From: DASUPK01 sp963747425
GTDB taxonomy: Bacteria > Actinomycetota > Thermoleophilia > Solirubrobacterales > 70-9
Assembly (NCBI GenBank): GCA_963747425.1
Contig: CAVVFJ010000011.1
Location: 1 to 64,000, forward strand
Reading direction: 5' to 3'
Length of the DNA: 64,000 bases
A program made the translations under genes and the position numbers. Positions 35,189 through 45,666 of the stretch are shown here, piece by piece; position 1 is the stretch's first letter; every line of letters begins with the position of its first letter. Under the pieces are notes generated by a model. It had not been told where the DNA came from and ran no database searches. It saw nothing but the letters and a program-made list of their open reading frames with translations.

Positions 35189-36369
35189 GCGGCCACCGGA
35201 CCCGGCCTGGCGGCGAGCTGCTGCCGGTAGAACTCGGCAAGCTGCGCCGCGTTGTCGGGCCAGCTGAGGCGATCCAGGGCGAATTGGCGGGCACGGCGGC
35301 CCAGCCGGCCGACCAGGTCGGGGTCGTCGAGCAGCAGCTCGATGCGCCCGGCGATGTCGAGCGCGGTCCCATCACGAAGCAGCAGCGCGTCCTCGCCGTC
35401 GGTGAGCTCGTTGGCGAGGTTGCAGGCCGGCAGGATCACCGGGCGGCCCATGGCGAAGAACTCCGGCAGCTTGGAGGGCAGCCGGTAGCGGTTGAAGTCG
35501 TCGGGCGGGCCCGGCTGCACGTAGGCGTCGGCCAAGGCCAGGTAGCCGGGGATGTCGCGCCAGGGGACGTCCCCCAGGTCGGGGACGCCCTCACGCAGCG
35601 CCTGGAAGGCGCGCGGGTCGACCCCGCCGAGCTTCGTGCTCCCCAGCCGGACCAGCTTCACGCGCCGTCCGCGGCGCTGCAGCAGCTTGACCGCCAGGTA
35701 CAGGCTGAACAGCTCTCGCTGATTCGCCCAATGCCCGATGCCGTGGTAGACGAGCACGAAGTCATCCGGACCCAGTCCCAGCTCTTCGCGGGAGACCACC
35801 GGGTCGAGATCGGGGCGAAAGCGCTGGTGGTCGACGCCTGGAGGCGCCACATGATGCGGCCTCCGGCCGAAGTTGAACGCGTTGAGCTCCTCGGTGATCA
35901 CGGTGACCGCGGCGGCTCCCTCGAGCAGGCGCGGATAGTGGACGGGGTGGATCAGCCCCTCCGTGCAGAGCTCGTCCTGGCGCTCGCGCGGAAGCCTGCG
36001 CAATTGGTCGTAGGGCAGCTTCAGGGCGGTGGAGACCAGGAACTCCTCGTTGTCCTCGAGGTGCACGACGTACGGAGCGCCGAGGACCTCCGCGGCGCGC
36101 TCGGTGGCTTTGCGAACGATCTCGCGTGGGGTCCAGGCGCAGATGATCGTCTCGTCGGGGTCGCGAGCCCAGTCGCGCAGCTTGCGCTCCAGTCCCTCGT
36201 AGTTGATGGTCTCGAAGCTCGGCTCGCCGACGTTCGCGATCCGGTCGGTCCGGCCTCGTCCGCAGAGGACCACCTCGATGCCCTCGTCGGTCATCTCCTC
36301 GCCGAAATGGAACGCCTGGATGACGCTGTTCACGTGCAGTGCGCCGAAATGCAGGAAGAGAACCCTCAT
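35185..36369 (-). CDS. GT4-family glycosyltransferase
   Basis: A 394-residue GT-B enzyme. The N-terminal Rossmann domain opens MRVLFLHFGALHVNSVIQAF. The C-terminal donor domain has DFVLVYHGIGHWANQREL, VKLVRLGSTKLGGVD, VPWRDIPGYLALADAYVQP and the retaining-enzyme region RLPSKLPEFFAMGRPVILP, then NELTDGEDALLLRDG. Start ATG 36369 overlaps the stop of the upstream GT2 gene (ATGA), and its own stop overlaps the downstream methyltransferase start (GTGA). It transfers a sugar from a nucleotide donor to the lipid-linked glycan, on the cytoplasmic side. Confidence 0.9.
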   Translation of the reverse strand: MRVLFLHFGALHVNSVIQAFHFGEEMTDEGIEVVLCGRGRTDRIANVGEPSFETINYEGLERKLRDWARDPDETIICAWTPREIVRKATERAAEVLGAPYVVHLEDNEEFLVSTALKLPYDQLRRLPRERQDELCTEGLIHPVHYPRLLEGAAAVTVITEELNAFNFGRRPHHVAPPGVDHQRFRPDLDPVVSREELGLGPDDFVLVYHGIGHWANQRELFSLYLAVKLLQRRGRRVKLVRLGSTKLGGVDPRAFQALREGVPDLGDVPWRDIPGYLALADAYVQPGPPDDFNRYRLPSKLPEFFAMGRPVILPACNLANELTDGEDALLLRDGTALDIAGRIELLLDDPDLVGRLGRRARQFALDRLSWPDNAAQLAEFYRQQLAARPGPVAA

Positions 36370-37983
36370 CCGATCGTCTCGCGCTTCGCGATCGCATGCG
36401 GGTCGCGGCTGAACGGCGACAGCGCATAGTCGGCGGCGGCCCGGAAGAAGCGCCGGTTGTAGAACGGGTCGCCCGCTTCGAGGGACTCGTACCAGCGGTC
36501 GACGAACAGCGCGCGGTCGATCACGTCGAAGTCCGAGAGCCGGCGCGCTTCGGTCGTGCGGATCAGGGTCCGGGGTGCCGGGGCGCAGACCGACGCAAGA
36601 CCGCGTTTCGCCAGCCGCATGCACAGGTCGAGGTCGCCGAACTGGCGGCTGTACGCCTCCTCGAACCCCCCGAGCCGATCGAACACCTCGCGCCCGATCA
36701 GCATGCAGTCCATGCCGATCGCGGAGACCTCGCGGGCGCAGCAGAGCGAGCCGTAGTAGCCGTCGCCGCCGGCGTCGAATCCGCGCATGGCCGGCACCGC
36801 CGGGTCATAGAGGCCGACGGCGAACCCGGCCGCGTCCACCCGTCCGTCCGGATGGATCAGAGTGGGCCCGACCAAGCCGACGCCCGGCATCCCGGCGTAG
36901 AGCAGCAGCTGGTCGATCCAGTCGGGCTCGACGACCTCGGTGTCCTCTCCGAGGAAGGCCAGGTACTCGCCCCGCGCGCGGCTCGCTCCCAGGTTCGCCC
37001 ATCGGCCCGGGTTGAAGGACCCCTCGGGCGCCGCGACGCGCACGAGCCCCCGTCCCTCCGGCCTCGGCGCGCCGTTCCAATCGCGCTCGACAGCGATCAC
37101 CTCCAGATCGGGGTAGGAGGTCCGCTCGAGCAGCGCGTCCAGGGCCCGGTCGCCCTCGTCATGCACCGGCATCACGACGCTCACCGCGGGCCTCGGCCGG
37201 CTCGGGCCCGGGTGGAGGCGGACTCTGTGCGGGATGGTCTCGTGGGGGACCGCCTCGGCCGCGATCCCGCGACGCCGCAGGTGGGCGTCGACGGCGCGCG
37301 CCTGAAGCTCGGGCACGCCGTCCTTCTCCCCGGTCCCGAGCGCGATGCTGCCCGGGATCGCCCGCCAGTGGTAGAGCGTATGCGGGATGTGGTGGATCCG
37401 CTCGGTTCGCTCGGAGAGGCGCAGCAGCAGCTCGAAGTCCTGGATGGTGTCGTAGCCGGAGTCGAAGCCGCCCACCTCGTCCACCAGCTCGCGCCGCGCC
37501 ACCAGCAGATGGCCGATGTACATCGCGCCCAGCGCGTAGGTCGGCGACCAATCCGGCTTCAGGAAGGTGTCGGCGGTCTGTCCGTCGGCCGTGATCGTGT
37601 CCTGGTCGGAGTAGGCGACGTCGATCTCGTCCCCCGAGAACGCCTCCGCGACTCGGAGCAGAGCATCGGCCGTGAGGACGTCGTCGTGGTCGAGAAAGGC
37701 CACCAGCTCGCCGCGGCAGAGTGCGAGCCCCTGGTTCGTGGCCCGCGAGATGCCCCCGTTCTCGTCGAGCAACTTGGCCGTGATCCGCGTGGTCGCGGGA
37801 GACGGCGCGCTTGATCGTCCGCAGGGTTTCGTCGCGCGTCGATCCGTCGTCGACTATGCAGAGCTCCCAGTTCTCGTATTCCTGGGCCCGGACCGAGGCG
37901 ATCGCCTCCCGCAGGTACCGGGGCTCGGTCTCGTAGGTGGGCATCACCACTGAGATCAGCGGGCGCTCCGCGAACGTGTCCAT
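36366..37983 (-). CDS. Tandem-domain GT2 glycosyltransferase (one frame switch)
   Basis: About 538 residues with two GT2 units in a row. The first begins ISVVMPTYETEPRYL, VDDGSTRDETL, then GISRATNQGLALCRGE and FLDHDDVLTADALL; YSDQDTI and DWSPTYAL follow, typical of large actinobacterial and streptococcal rhamnan-type transferases. The second begins AVSVVMPVHDEGDRAL, with WANLGASRARGEYLAFLGEDTE and GGFEEAYSRQFGDLDLCMRL. Two domains suggest that one protein adds two sugars or makes a repeating polymer. A frame switch near 37795 joins the first 60 residues to the rest. Confidence 0.85.
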
Positions 37984-37987
37984 CGCG

Positions 37988-38714
37988 CTACCTCCCGCGC
38001 CGCAGCATCTTGCCGGCGGCCCGCAGGGGCTTCGTCAGGCGCCAGCTCGTGGTGGCCTCGTACTCGGCCGCGACCAGCGTGGCGAGCGGGCCCCGGCGGG
38101 CCCAGTCGAGGTCGGCTTCGGAATATGCCCTGCGCATCAGCTCGCGATTCATGTCCTCGCGCTGCTCGTCGAGCTCGCTCCGATGCCTCCGCTCCATGCG
38201 ATCCACCTGGGAGCGGAGGTAGGCGGCGTTCGCGCTCGCCGCCGAGAGCTCGCGATCCTCGCCCGGCTCCGGGCGCTCGAGCTCGGACACGGAGATCGGC
38301 TCCTTCCTGCCGCGCAGCGACACCAGCCTGCGCCCGTCGCCCTGATCGATCGCGATCATCTCGAAAGCGCGGCCCCAGTGCGCGCGCAGCCACCACTCCG
38401 AGTGGAAGACGATCCGGCCTCCGGATCCGTTCAAAGGGGCGAGCGCGGTCATCCCGATGCGCGACTCGTCCCAGCCCTCGCCGGTGAGCCGCTCGAACGT
38501 CGCCGGGTCGGCGAGGCCGACGACGGAGCTCGCCTCCGTCGTCGAGCAGGCGGCGAGCTTCGAGCAGCCATTCCGCCCAGCCCCGGTCGATTCTGGTGAA
38601 CGCCGAGCGCGCCTCGATCAGCTCGAACGAGCCGTCGGCGAACTCGAGTGGCGGGGCGGACGTCTGCTCCAGGGCGGCGTCGAGGTCGAGCTCGCGTGAG
38701 GGTGGGCCCGGCAT
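37988..38714 (-). CDS. Methyltransferase-like protein lacking the SAM-binding first half (one frame switch)
   Basis: About 242 residues. From ATG 38714 the protein begins almost at once with LEFADGSFELIEARSAF and a following ARRLLDDGG, which is the second half of a class I methyltransferase fold. The glycine motif that binds SAM is missing. A frame switch near 38530 leads to the segment GRIVFHSEWWLRAHWGRAF, then a coiled region (YLRSQVDRMERRHRSELDEQ) and the tail TTSWRLTKPLRAAGKML, shared with the GT2 gene ending at 33441. It may be a non-catalytic or adaptor protein. A start beyond 38714 would run into the divergent ABC gene's promoter. Confidence 0.68.
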
Positions 38715-38768
38715 CGGGCAATCGTAGAACCGACCGCGTTTCCGGGCGAGCCAGTAGCCTCGCCAGCG

Positions 38769-40050
38769 ATGTCAACCGACCAAGCAGGCAATGGGGCCGA
38801 TCGGGTGCGCAAGGCGCCGGTGGTGATCGAGGCGCGCGAGCTCGAGAAGGCCTTTCGCATCCCCGTCCATCGCATCGACTCCTTCAAGGAGCGGTTGGTG
38901 CATCCGCTGACCCGGCTCGAGTACCGCACGCTCGAGGCGCTGCGCAAGGTTTCCTTCGACGTCCACCGCGGCGAGTTCTTCGGCATCGTCGGACGCAACG
39001 GCTCCGGCAAGAGCACGTTGCTGAAGATCCTGGCGAGCATCTACCGGGCGGACTCCGGCTCGATCAGGATGGCCGGCCGTCCCGCGCCGTTCATCGAGCT
39101 CGGTGTCGGCTTCAACGTGGAGCTGACCGCGCGGGAGAACGTCACGCTGAACGGCGTGATGATGGGCCTCTCGCAGCGCGAGGCGCGTCGGAGGCTGGAC
39201 GCCGTGCTCGATTTCGCCGAGCTCGAGGAGTTCGTCGACCTGAAGCTGAAGAACTACTCCTCAGGGATGCTGGTCAGGCTCGCGTTCTCGGTGATGATCC
39301 AGGCCGAGGCCGACATCCTGCTGATCGACGAGGTGCTCGCCGTCGGCGATGCGGCCTTCCGGCAGAAGTGCCGGGACGTCTTCCACGAGATGAGGGACAG
39401 CGACCGGACCGTCGTCCTCGTCACGCACGACATGAGCGCGGTGCAGACCTTCTGCCACCGCGCGATGCTGATCGACAACGGCGACCTTCGCGAGATCGGC
39501 GACCCCGAGGAGGTCAGCGAGCAGTACCTCCGCATGAACTTCGCCAAGCGCCGCATCTCGATCGGGGGCGACAGGGAGGTGGACCTCGTGCCGGACCTCC
39601 TCGCCCGGGTCTCGGAGGCCTGGCTCGAGAACGAGCGCGGCGAGCGGATCGAGAACGTCGAGGTGGGGGAGCCGATCCGGCTGCGCGCCACGATCGAGGC
39701 GCGCGTCGACATGGCCAGCCCGACCTTCGGCCTGCAGTTCAGCAACGCGGACGGCGTGCAGGTATTCGGGCTCAGCGGGCGTCTCGCGAGGACGCCGAGG
39801 ACGAGGTGCTGCGGGCCGGGCAGCAGGCCCGAATCAGCGCCACCGTCGAGAACCCGCTGAGGCCCGGGCGGTACACGGTCGTCTGCTGGGCGGCGGTCGC
39901 GCGCGACGCGGAGGAGGCGGCCCACCAGGCCATGAAGCTGCTGGAGTTCGTCGTGTTCGGCGTTGAGGGCGGGCCCGGGCATCGTCTCGGTGCCCGGCGA
40001 GCTCGGGGTGGAGGTCGAGTCGGCGCCGCGCGCCGGAGGCGAGGCAATGA
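38769..40050 (+). CDS. Wzt-like ABC exporter ATPase with C-terminal glycan-binding domain (frame switches)
   Basis: ATPase of a polysaccharide ABC exporter. It shows Walker A GRNGSGKST, APFIELGVGFNVELTARENV (typical of the Wzt/TagH group), signature NYSSGMLVRLAFSVM and Walker B ADILLIDEVLAVGD. From about residue 265 a beta-rich domain follows (ENVEVGEPIRLRATIE, FGLQFSNADGVQVFG, then NPLRPGRYTVVCWAAVA), comparable to the O-antigen-binding domain of Wzt. Frame switches are needed near 39780 and 39970; the exact end is unclear, and an ATGA overlap with the permease start (40047-40050) is the neatest solution. Start ATG 38769. Confidence 0.86.
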
Positions 40051-40894
40051 GCGTCGAGGCGCAGCTGGAGCTGCGAGACGTGCGGGGCCCGTCGGCGGTC
40101 GGTGGAGGGTGGAGGCGCTTCGGGGAGCTTCTCTTGCTGCTCTCGGTGACCGAGTTCAAGCGCACCTACTTCGGCACGGTGCTCGGCTACCTGTGGTCGC
40201 TGCTCCGCCCCCTGCTGCTGTTCGCGGTGCTGCTCTTCGTCTTCACGAAGATCTTCCGGCTGGGCTCACGACGTGCCGCACTACCCGGTCCTCCTGCTCT
40301 TCAACGTCGTCCTCTTCGGGTTCTTCTCGGAGTCGACTCAGGGCGCGGTCGGCTCGGTGGTGGGCCAGGAGGGCATCGTTCGCAAGACCCAGTTCCCCCG
40401 CATGGTGATCCCGCTCTCGGTGGTCGTCACCGCTCTCTTCAACCTCGGCATGAACCTGATCGTGGTCGTGATCTTCATCCTCGCCTTCGGCGTCTCCCCG
40501 ACGTGGACCTGGCTGCTCTTCCCGCTGATCGTCGCCGTGCTGTTCGTCTACTCCACGGCTGTCTCGCTGCTGCTCTCCTCGCTCTACGTGCGCTTTCGGG
40601 ACACGCTTGATCATCTGGACCGTGATGGCGACGGCGCTCTTCTACGCGACGCCGGTCCTCTATCCGATCGAGAAGGTGCCGAGCAGCTATCGGGACGTGA
40701 TCCTGCTCAACCCGCTCACGCCTCTGTTCGTACAGGCCCGCCACTGGGTGATCGATCCGAGCGCCCCGACGGCGGTCAACGCCGCCGGCGGATGGACCCA
40801 TCTGCTGGCGCCGATCGCCCTGTTCGCGGCCATCTGCGGGCTCGGAGCCTGGTACTTCAATCGCGAGGCGCCGCGGATCGCCGAGGAGCTCTAG
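40047..40894 (+). CDS. Wzm-like ABC-2 permease for polysaccharide export (frame switches)
   Basis: About 282 residues, six membrane helices. It starts MSVEAQLELRDVRG, then the amphipathic segment RFGELLLLLSVTEFKRTYFG and TVLGYLWSLLRPLLLFAVL, the characteristic opening of Wzm/TagG permeases. Further pieces are FGFFSESTQGAVGSVV, RKTQFPRMVIPLSVVVTAL and the end IIWTVMATALFYATPVLYP with NPLTPLFVQARHWVI. Frame switches near 40260 and 40608. The stop TAG 40892-40894 lies four bases from the stop of the convergent acyltransferase. With Wzt it would move the lipid-linked glycan across the membrane. Confidence 0.86.
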
Positions 40895-40898
40895 GCCT

Positions 40899-42279
40899 CT
40901 AGGACCGCGAGCCCTCGGGCGCTTCCTCGGCCCGCACGGGTCGGTCCGACCGCTCCCCCGAGGCGCTCTGGGCCTGACGCCCGAAGCGGTGCGCCCAGCG
41001 CCGGATCGGCTGCTCCACGAGGCGCGCCGAGAGGTATCCGTACAGCAACGCTCCCCGGACGACGATCGCGGACCAGACCGCCAGCGTTCCGACGCGTGCC
41101 GTCCCTTCCCAGGACCTGGTGGAACACCAGGTAGAAGATGATCGGGGCCTGGATCAGATACACCCCGTAGCTGATGTCGCCCAGCTTGCGGGAGAGGGGA
41201 AATGCGAAGGGCAGCTGCAGCCGCGGCGAGGCGAGCGCCAGGGCGACCATCACGGTTGCGAGCGAGGCCGTGTAGCCGACGGAGAGGAACACCGACTCCC
41301 GGACCTTGAGATTGGGGAGCGCGGCGAGCGCATCGTCGCCGATGGCCTGCCGCCCGGCGAGGTAGACGAACAGCGCGAACACCAACGCCGGCCACCACCA
41401 GCACGCGCGCGGCCATCTTCTCCAGCTGAGCCCGGTCGTAGCGGCTGCGCAGCTCCACGTAGGCCCAGGCTCCGGTCATGCCCGGCCGCGAACGAGAAGG
41501 CCCAATTGGGGAGCTGGATGACGGAGTCGAGCCGCAGCTCCGTTGCCCGCTCCAGCGCTGAGGTCGATGCCCACCCAACCGGCGACATCCGCGATGTGGG
41601 CGAATCCCTCGCGCCAGACGACGGCGATCGCCAGCGCGATCGCGAGGCCGATCAGAGGGCGCCGGAAGTAGGCGGCGGCGATGAACGGAAGCACGATGTA
41701 GAAGCCGATCTCGAGCGTCAGCGTCCAGACCGGGCTGTCCGGCCCGAAGCCGATCAGCGTGTGCGGGCTGAACAGCGCCACCAGCGTCTGCTGCCCGCTG
41801 AAGTTGCTCGCCAGGCCCCCGAGACCCGGCATCGGCACGCCGGGCTTGGTCGCCATCACGAGCAGCATCACGCCGAGCGAGAGCCAGTAGGCCGGGAGCA
41901 GTCGCGCTCCGCGGCGGATCGAGTACCCGCGAACGCTCCCGAATCGCCCGCCCTGGGCGACCGTCGGGAGGAAGACGACGAAGCCGCTGACGATGAAGAG
42001 GACGTCGACCAGCTGCGGGCCGGTCCCCCAGATCAGCTGTCCGCCGAGGGAGGACGCCCCGATTCCGTCCAGGAAGCCCGAGCTGTGGACGACGTGGAAG
42101 ACGACGATCGCCATGATCGCGAACGCCCGGTAGCCGTCGAACGCGGGCACGACCGGCACGCCGTGGGCGGCCCGGTCGTCCTTTCCCGGGTCCGAGAGCG
42201 GCCGAATCGCCTCGTGCTCCTGTGGTGCGACGTCCGAATCGCGGGCATGCCGATCCGCGGCGGTGGCTGACGTTGGCAC
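40899..42279 (-). CDS. Acyltransferase 3 (OafA-like) membrane protein (several frame switches)
   Basis: A composite of about 460 residues with around ten helices. It opens with PAFDGYRAFAIMAIVVFHV, the conserved start of acyltransferase 3 proteins including the active-site His, and continues LVDVLFIVSGFVVFLP, RRGARLLPAYWLSLG, PVWTLTLEIGFYIVLPF and LGDISYGVYLIQAPIIFYL. The C-terminal part in the best frame is RLVEQPIRRWAHRFG, the usual end of the family, stopping at 40899. Switches fall near 41560, 41490, 41395 and 41110. It probably acylates (for example acetylates) sugars of the exported glycan. Confidence 0.82.
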
Positions 42280-42296
42280 GGAGCGTGGATGTTAGG

Positions 42297-42853
42297 TCAG
42301 GTCGGCCTGCGGGCGAACGCCCAGACCTGGACCGGAAGGTCGGGCTCGTTGCGCAGCGAGTGCCAGGGGCGAAAGGCGGGCCAGCGGTCGAAGTTGCCGA
42401 CGACGCAGTCGCGGTTGCCCCAGGATCCGACCTCGTCGACCTCGAGCCCGCCGCGCTCGAGCAGCGTCCGCAGGCCGCGTGGGGTGAACCGCCAGTAGTC
42501 GCGCATGTCGTAGAGCAGCGGCAGCTCGTGGACGCGGACCAGGAACGGGGTCGAGACGATCACGTGTCCCCCCGGGACGCAGAGCTCGCGGAGGTTCGAC
42601 GCGGCCAGGAACGGGTCGGGGACGTGCTCGAGCACCTGCTCGCAGATCACGACGTCGAAGCGGCCCGGGCTCGGTCGATCGGCTCGCAGAGATCGAACTC
42701 CGGGTACATCAGGCTCGTGTACTCCTTCCAGCCGCGCCCGGCGTGGGTGTCGCCGCTGACCTCGGCCGCCCTCAGCTGCTCCGGCCCGAGGGCGTCGAGG
42801 TGGGCCGTCACGTCGTCGTTGAGGACGATTCGCTGCCAGTGCTCCTGCGGCAC
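42297..42853 (-). CDS. Class I methyltransferase (one frame switch)
   Basis: About 186 residues. The composite has FDVVICEQVLEHVPDPFLAA (post-motif II), GGHVIVSTPFLVRVHE and DYWRFTPRGLRTLLERGG, all typical of Methyltransf_11/23 proteins that act in glycan clusters. The upstream part HWQRIVLNDDVTAHLDAL, with WKEYTSLMYPEFDLCEP, is in another frame joined near 42665. A classical motif I is not evident, so the domain may be short at the N-terminus, or a further error hides it. GTG 42853 is a tentative start. The stop is 18 bases from the acyltransferase start. Confidence 0.75.
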
Positions 42854-42967
42854 GTCGGTGTGCGGGTAACCGGACGGGGTCGGCGATCCGGCGAAGGCGC
42901 CGCGCCGAGGTCACGCAGCCGCGCCCCGGTCTTTCGGACCGGGTTCTGCGGCGGGAGTCGAGGGCGC

Positions 42968-43876
42968 TCAGAACAGCCCCCGGAAGCTCTCTGGAATTCG
43001 CTCGACCGCGATGTGGACGCCGTCGTCCTCGAAGCCGCTGTCCTCGTAGAACCAGCGCTCGAAGTCGCCCTCCTCCGCGGTCCGGTTGCTCACGCCCAGC
43101 CCTGCTCGCGATCCAGCTCGCTCCAGGCACGGTCCCGGCGCGAGTCGGTGGCGAGCCCGGCAGAGCTCGTAGTCCATTCGGTGCAGGTGGATCAGCCGCA
43201 GGTCGGGGTCGTAGTTGAGCTGCCCGTCCGTCCGGTGATGGAAGCCCGGAACCCAGGACATCGGCCCGGTCGCGATCGCCGGCTTGTTGAACGCGCCGTT
43301 GGCGAACCAGAAGCCGCGCTGGTCCAGGATCGGCCGGCTCAGGTCATAGGGGCTTCTCTCGATCGATCATGTGGATCAGCTCGTAGCCGATGCAGTTCGA
43401 CCCACCAGTCGTCGAGCTCGTCGAGGTAGTCGCCGAGCGTGCCCCATTCGGGCGTCGGGGTGATGATCTCGTCGACGTCGGTGACCAGGACGACGTCGTA
43501 GTCCGCCCTCGATCAGCTCGTGCTGGACCCTCTCGACCGTCTCGCACCATCCAGGCGTGGTCGACCGGGTCGTGATGGCCCGGAATCCGCGACGAAGCCC
43601 TCCCTGTCCGTCGAGCCGTCGGTCGTGTCGTTGTCGAGCACGTACAGGTCGGCGGGGTCGAAGAAGCGGGAGTAGTAGTCGAGCCAGATCGGCAGGAAGA
43701 CCGGCTCGTTGTGGACGATGGTGATCGCGGCGCGCCGCTTGCCGGCACCGAGCCGCTTCAGCCGCCGGCGGTGCGCCCTGTCGGTCCTGATCGGCTCCCA
43801 GAACTGGCCGAGCGGCGGCTCGGTGCTGCTCGTGCACCTCGGGAATCCTGACCTGGGAGACGATGGCGAGATCCAA
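42968..43876 (-). CDS. GT2/GT92-like glycosyltransferase (many frame switches)
   Basis: A composite of about 300 residues. By following the conserved pattern the protein reads AITIVHNEPVFLPIWLDYYS, DPADLYVLDNDTTDGSTD, VVLVTDVDEIITPTPEWG, a Trp-rich segment, GFWFANGAFNKPAIA, HHRTDGQLNYDPDLRLIHLH and ends IAVERIPESFRGLF. This is the layout of a small GT2_4/GT92-like family: an Asp-X-Asp-type site (TDVDE) and a distal His pair. At least four frame switches are needed (near 43740, 43590, 43500-43570, 43400 and 43100). TTG 43876 is the likely start. Function beyond glycosyl transfer is not clear. Confidence 0.68.
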
Positions 43877-43884
43877 GGCTAGGC

Positions 43885-44704
43885 CGCAGATCAGGGGCGC
43901 ACGCGCGTAGAACAGCCGTGACCGGGGTCCCCGTCATCGAACGGGTCATCCTGCACGAGCGTCACCTCGAAGCCGCTGGTCGCGAGCGGCCCGGTCTCGT
44001 GCTTGCCGGTCCCTCATCCAGGTGGAGCTCGCCGGACGACCTGCCGGATCGACGGCCAGTCGGAGTCGTCGATGCCGGCAAGCACGTCGAGCTCGGCCTT
44101 CTCCACGTCGATCTTGAGCAGGTCGACGCGATCGATGCCTCGTCCCGGAGCACCTCTGAGACGGTGCGGAGCTCGCAGGGCAGCGCCATCGATCGACGAA
44201 GCGGCCCGCAGGCCCGCGTCCACCTGCTCCTCAGATGCCGCCGATGATTGAGCAGGGCGGTGCGCAGGTTGGCCTGGTCGGCGGCGGGCTCCGCGTATAG
44301 CCCGGAGATCTCGATCACATCGTGGGGTAGTAGGTGATCGTGCCGTACCGAGATCTGGACGAGAGACCGTAGATGTGGGGAACGCAGGCCGGGAAATGGC
44401 GCAGGTTCTCGCGCAGGAGCTCGAAGATCGGCGTGACGGGCTCGAAGCTGTGCACCAGGCCCGCGTTGCACTCGAGCGCGAAGAACGCCGCCGCCACACC
44501 CGATATTGCCGCCAACGTCGAGCACCACGTCGCCTTCGCGCACCTCGACCCCGTGCTGGAGATAGGTGCGATCCCCGACGACCTCCGGCAGCCGGACGAT
44601 AGCTGTGCCGGGTCGGGATGGCGCAGGGTTCGCTTGAGGGTCTCGATCGTCTGCTCGGTCCTCTCCGAGCCCGTGAGCCCTCGGTCTTTCCTGGCCAGGC
44701 GCAT
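43885..44704 (-). CDS. FkbM-family methyltransferase (many frame switches)
   Basis: A composite of about 270 residues. Motif I is GDVVLDVGGNIG; then come AAAFFALECNAGLVHSFEP and IFELLRENLRHFPACVP, and, near the end, DRVDLLKIDVEKAELDVLAG with DDSDWPSIRQVV. All are hallmarks of FkbM O-methyltransferases. It starts ATG 44704 (MRLARKDRGLTG). Five or more frame switches are needed in 800 bases, and the stop is not certain (about 43885-43962). It would methylate a sugar hydroxyl, or an amino-acid decoration, on the glycan. Confidence 0.72.
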
Positions 44705-44772
44705 GGTCTCTGACCTTATCCCGCTGGGGAGTCCACGGCCGTCGCGAATCGGAATCGGGTTAAGGTTCGGCG

Positions 44773-45666
44773 GTGCAGCGCCGCATCGGATTGGTGCTCC
44801 TCGACTACGACCAGGCGCCGATCACGCAGCGGTGTCTGCGGTCGGTCGCCGCGGGGAACCTTCGACCGGACGAGATCGTCCTGGTTCAGAACGGCGAGCG
44901 GCCCGTGGATCTCGAGTCGGATCCGGTGCTCGCCGGGCTTGGGGTGCATGTGCTCCACCCCGAGGGGAACGTCGGCGCAGCCGCCGGCCGGAATCTGGCG
45001 CTGGACCACCTCGTCGAGAGCTCGGACGTGGAGCGCTTCGTCCTCCTCGACAACGACACGGTCGTGCCCCCGGAGTTCTTCGAGCTCGCTGGAGGGCGAG
45101 GGTTCGAGGAGTTCGAGATCGTGGCGCCCCTCGTCTTCGACATGGACTCCGACAAGGTCATCTACGCCGGAGGGAACCACGACCGCAATCACATACCGGA
45201 AGTCATCGCGGCGTGGCCGGAGGGCGAGACGGAGCCCCGCGAGGTCGACTGGGCGCCCACCGCCGCTCTTCTCTTCGATCGCGATTCCTGGCTTCGGGTC
45301 GGGGGATTCGACGTCTGGTACGAGTTTCTCTGGGAGGACGCGGAGTGGTGCTACCGCGCGGCCGCGCTCGGCGCGAGGATCCGGGTGGAGCCTCAGCTCA
45401 GGGTCATGCACCAGCCCCATCAGTCGAGCGGTGGCCCTTTCAGTCCCGAGCGGCTCCGTCGCTGGTCGCGCAACGGCACCGTGTTCATGTTCGAGACCGC
45501 GCAGGGCGGTTGGCGCTCGAAGCTGAGCTGGTTCGGGATCGAGCTGCGCCGCGTGGCACGCGAGCTGCGGGCGGGGTGGAGGCCGTCGGCGATGGGGCGC
45601 CTCCGCGGCCTCGCACAGGGACTCCGGGAGGTGATGCGCCGGCGCCGCACCCGGGCCGCGAGGTGA
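44773..45666 (+). CDS. GT2 glycosyltransferase
   Basis: A 297-residue transferase, intact. It has RIGLVLLDYDQAPITQRCL, VLVQNGERPVDL, NVGAAAGRNLALDHL, the metal site VLLDNDTVVPPEFF and a partner region GFDVWYEFLWEDAEWCYRA with the catalytic Glu-Asp. The C-terminus is basic (RRVARELRAGWRPS), probably membrane-associated. GTG 44773 is the start. GTGA at 45663-45666 overlaps the following GT8 gene. It lies between two heavily error-affected zones but reads cleanly. Confidence 0.87.
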   Translation: MQRRIGLVLLDYDQAPITQRCLRSVAAGNLRPDEIVLVQNGERPVDLESDPVLAGLGVHVLHPEGNVGAAAGRNLALDHLVESSDVERFVLLDNDTVVPPEFFELAGGRGFEEFEIVAPLVFDMDSDKVIYAGGNHDRNHIPEVIAAWPEGETEPREVDWAPTAALLFDRDSWLRVGGFDVWYEFLWEDAEWCYRAAALGARIRVEPQLRVMHQPHQSSGGPFSPERLRRWSRNGTVFMFETAQGGWRSKLSWFGIELRRVARELRAGWRPSAMGRLRGLAQGLREVMRRRRTRAAR

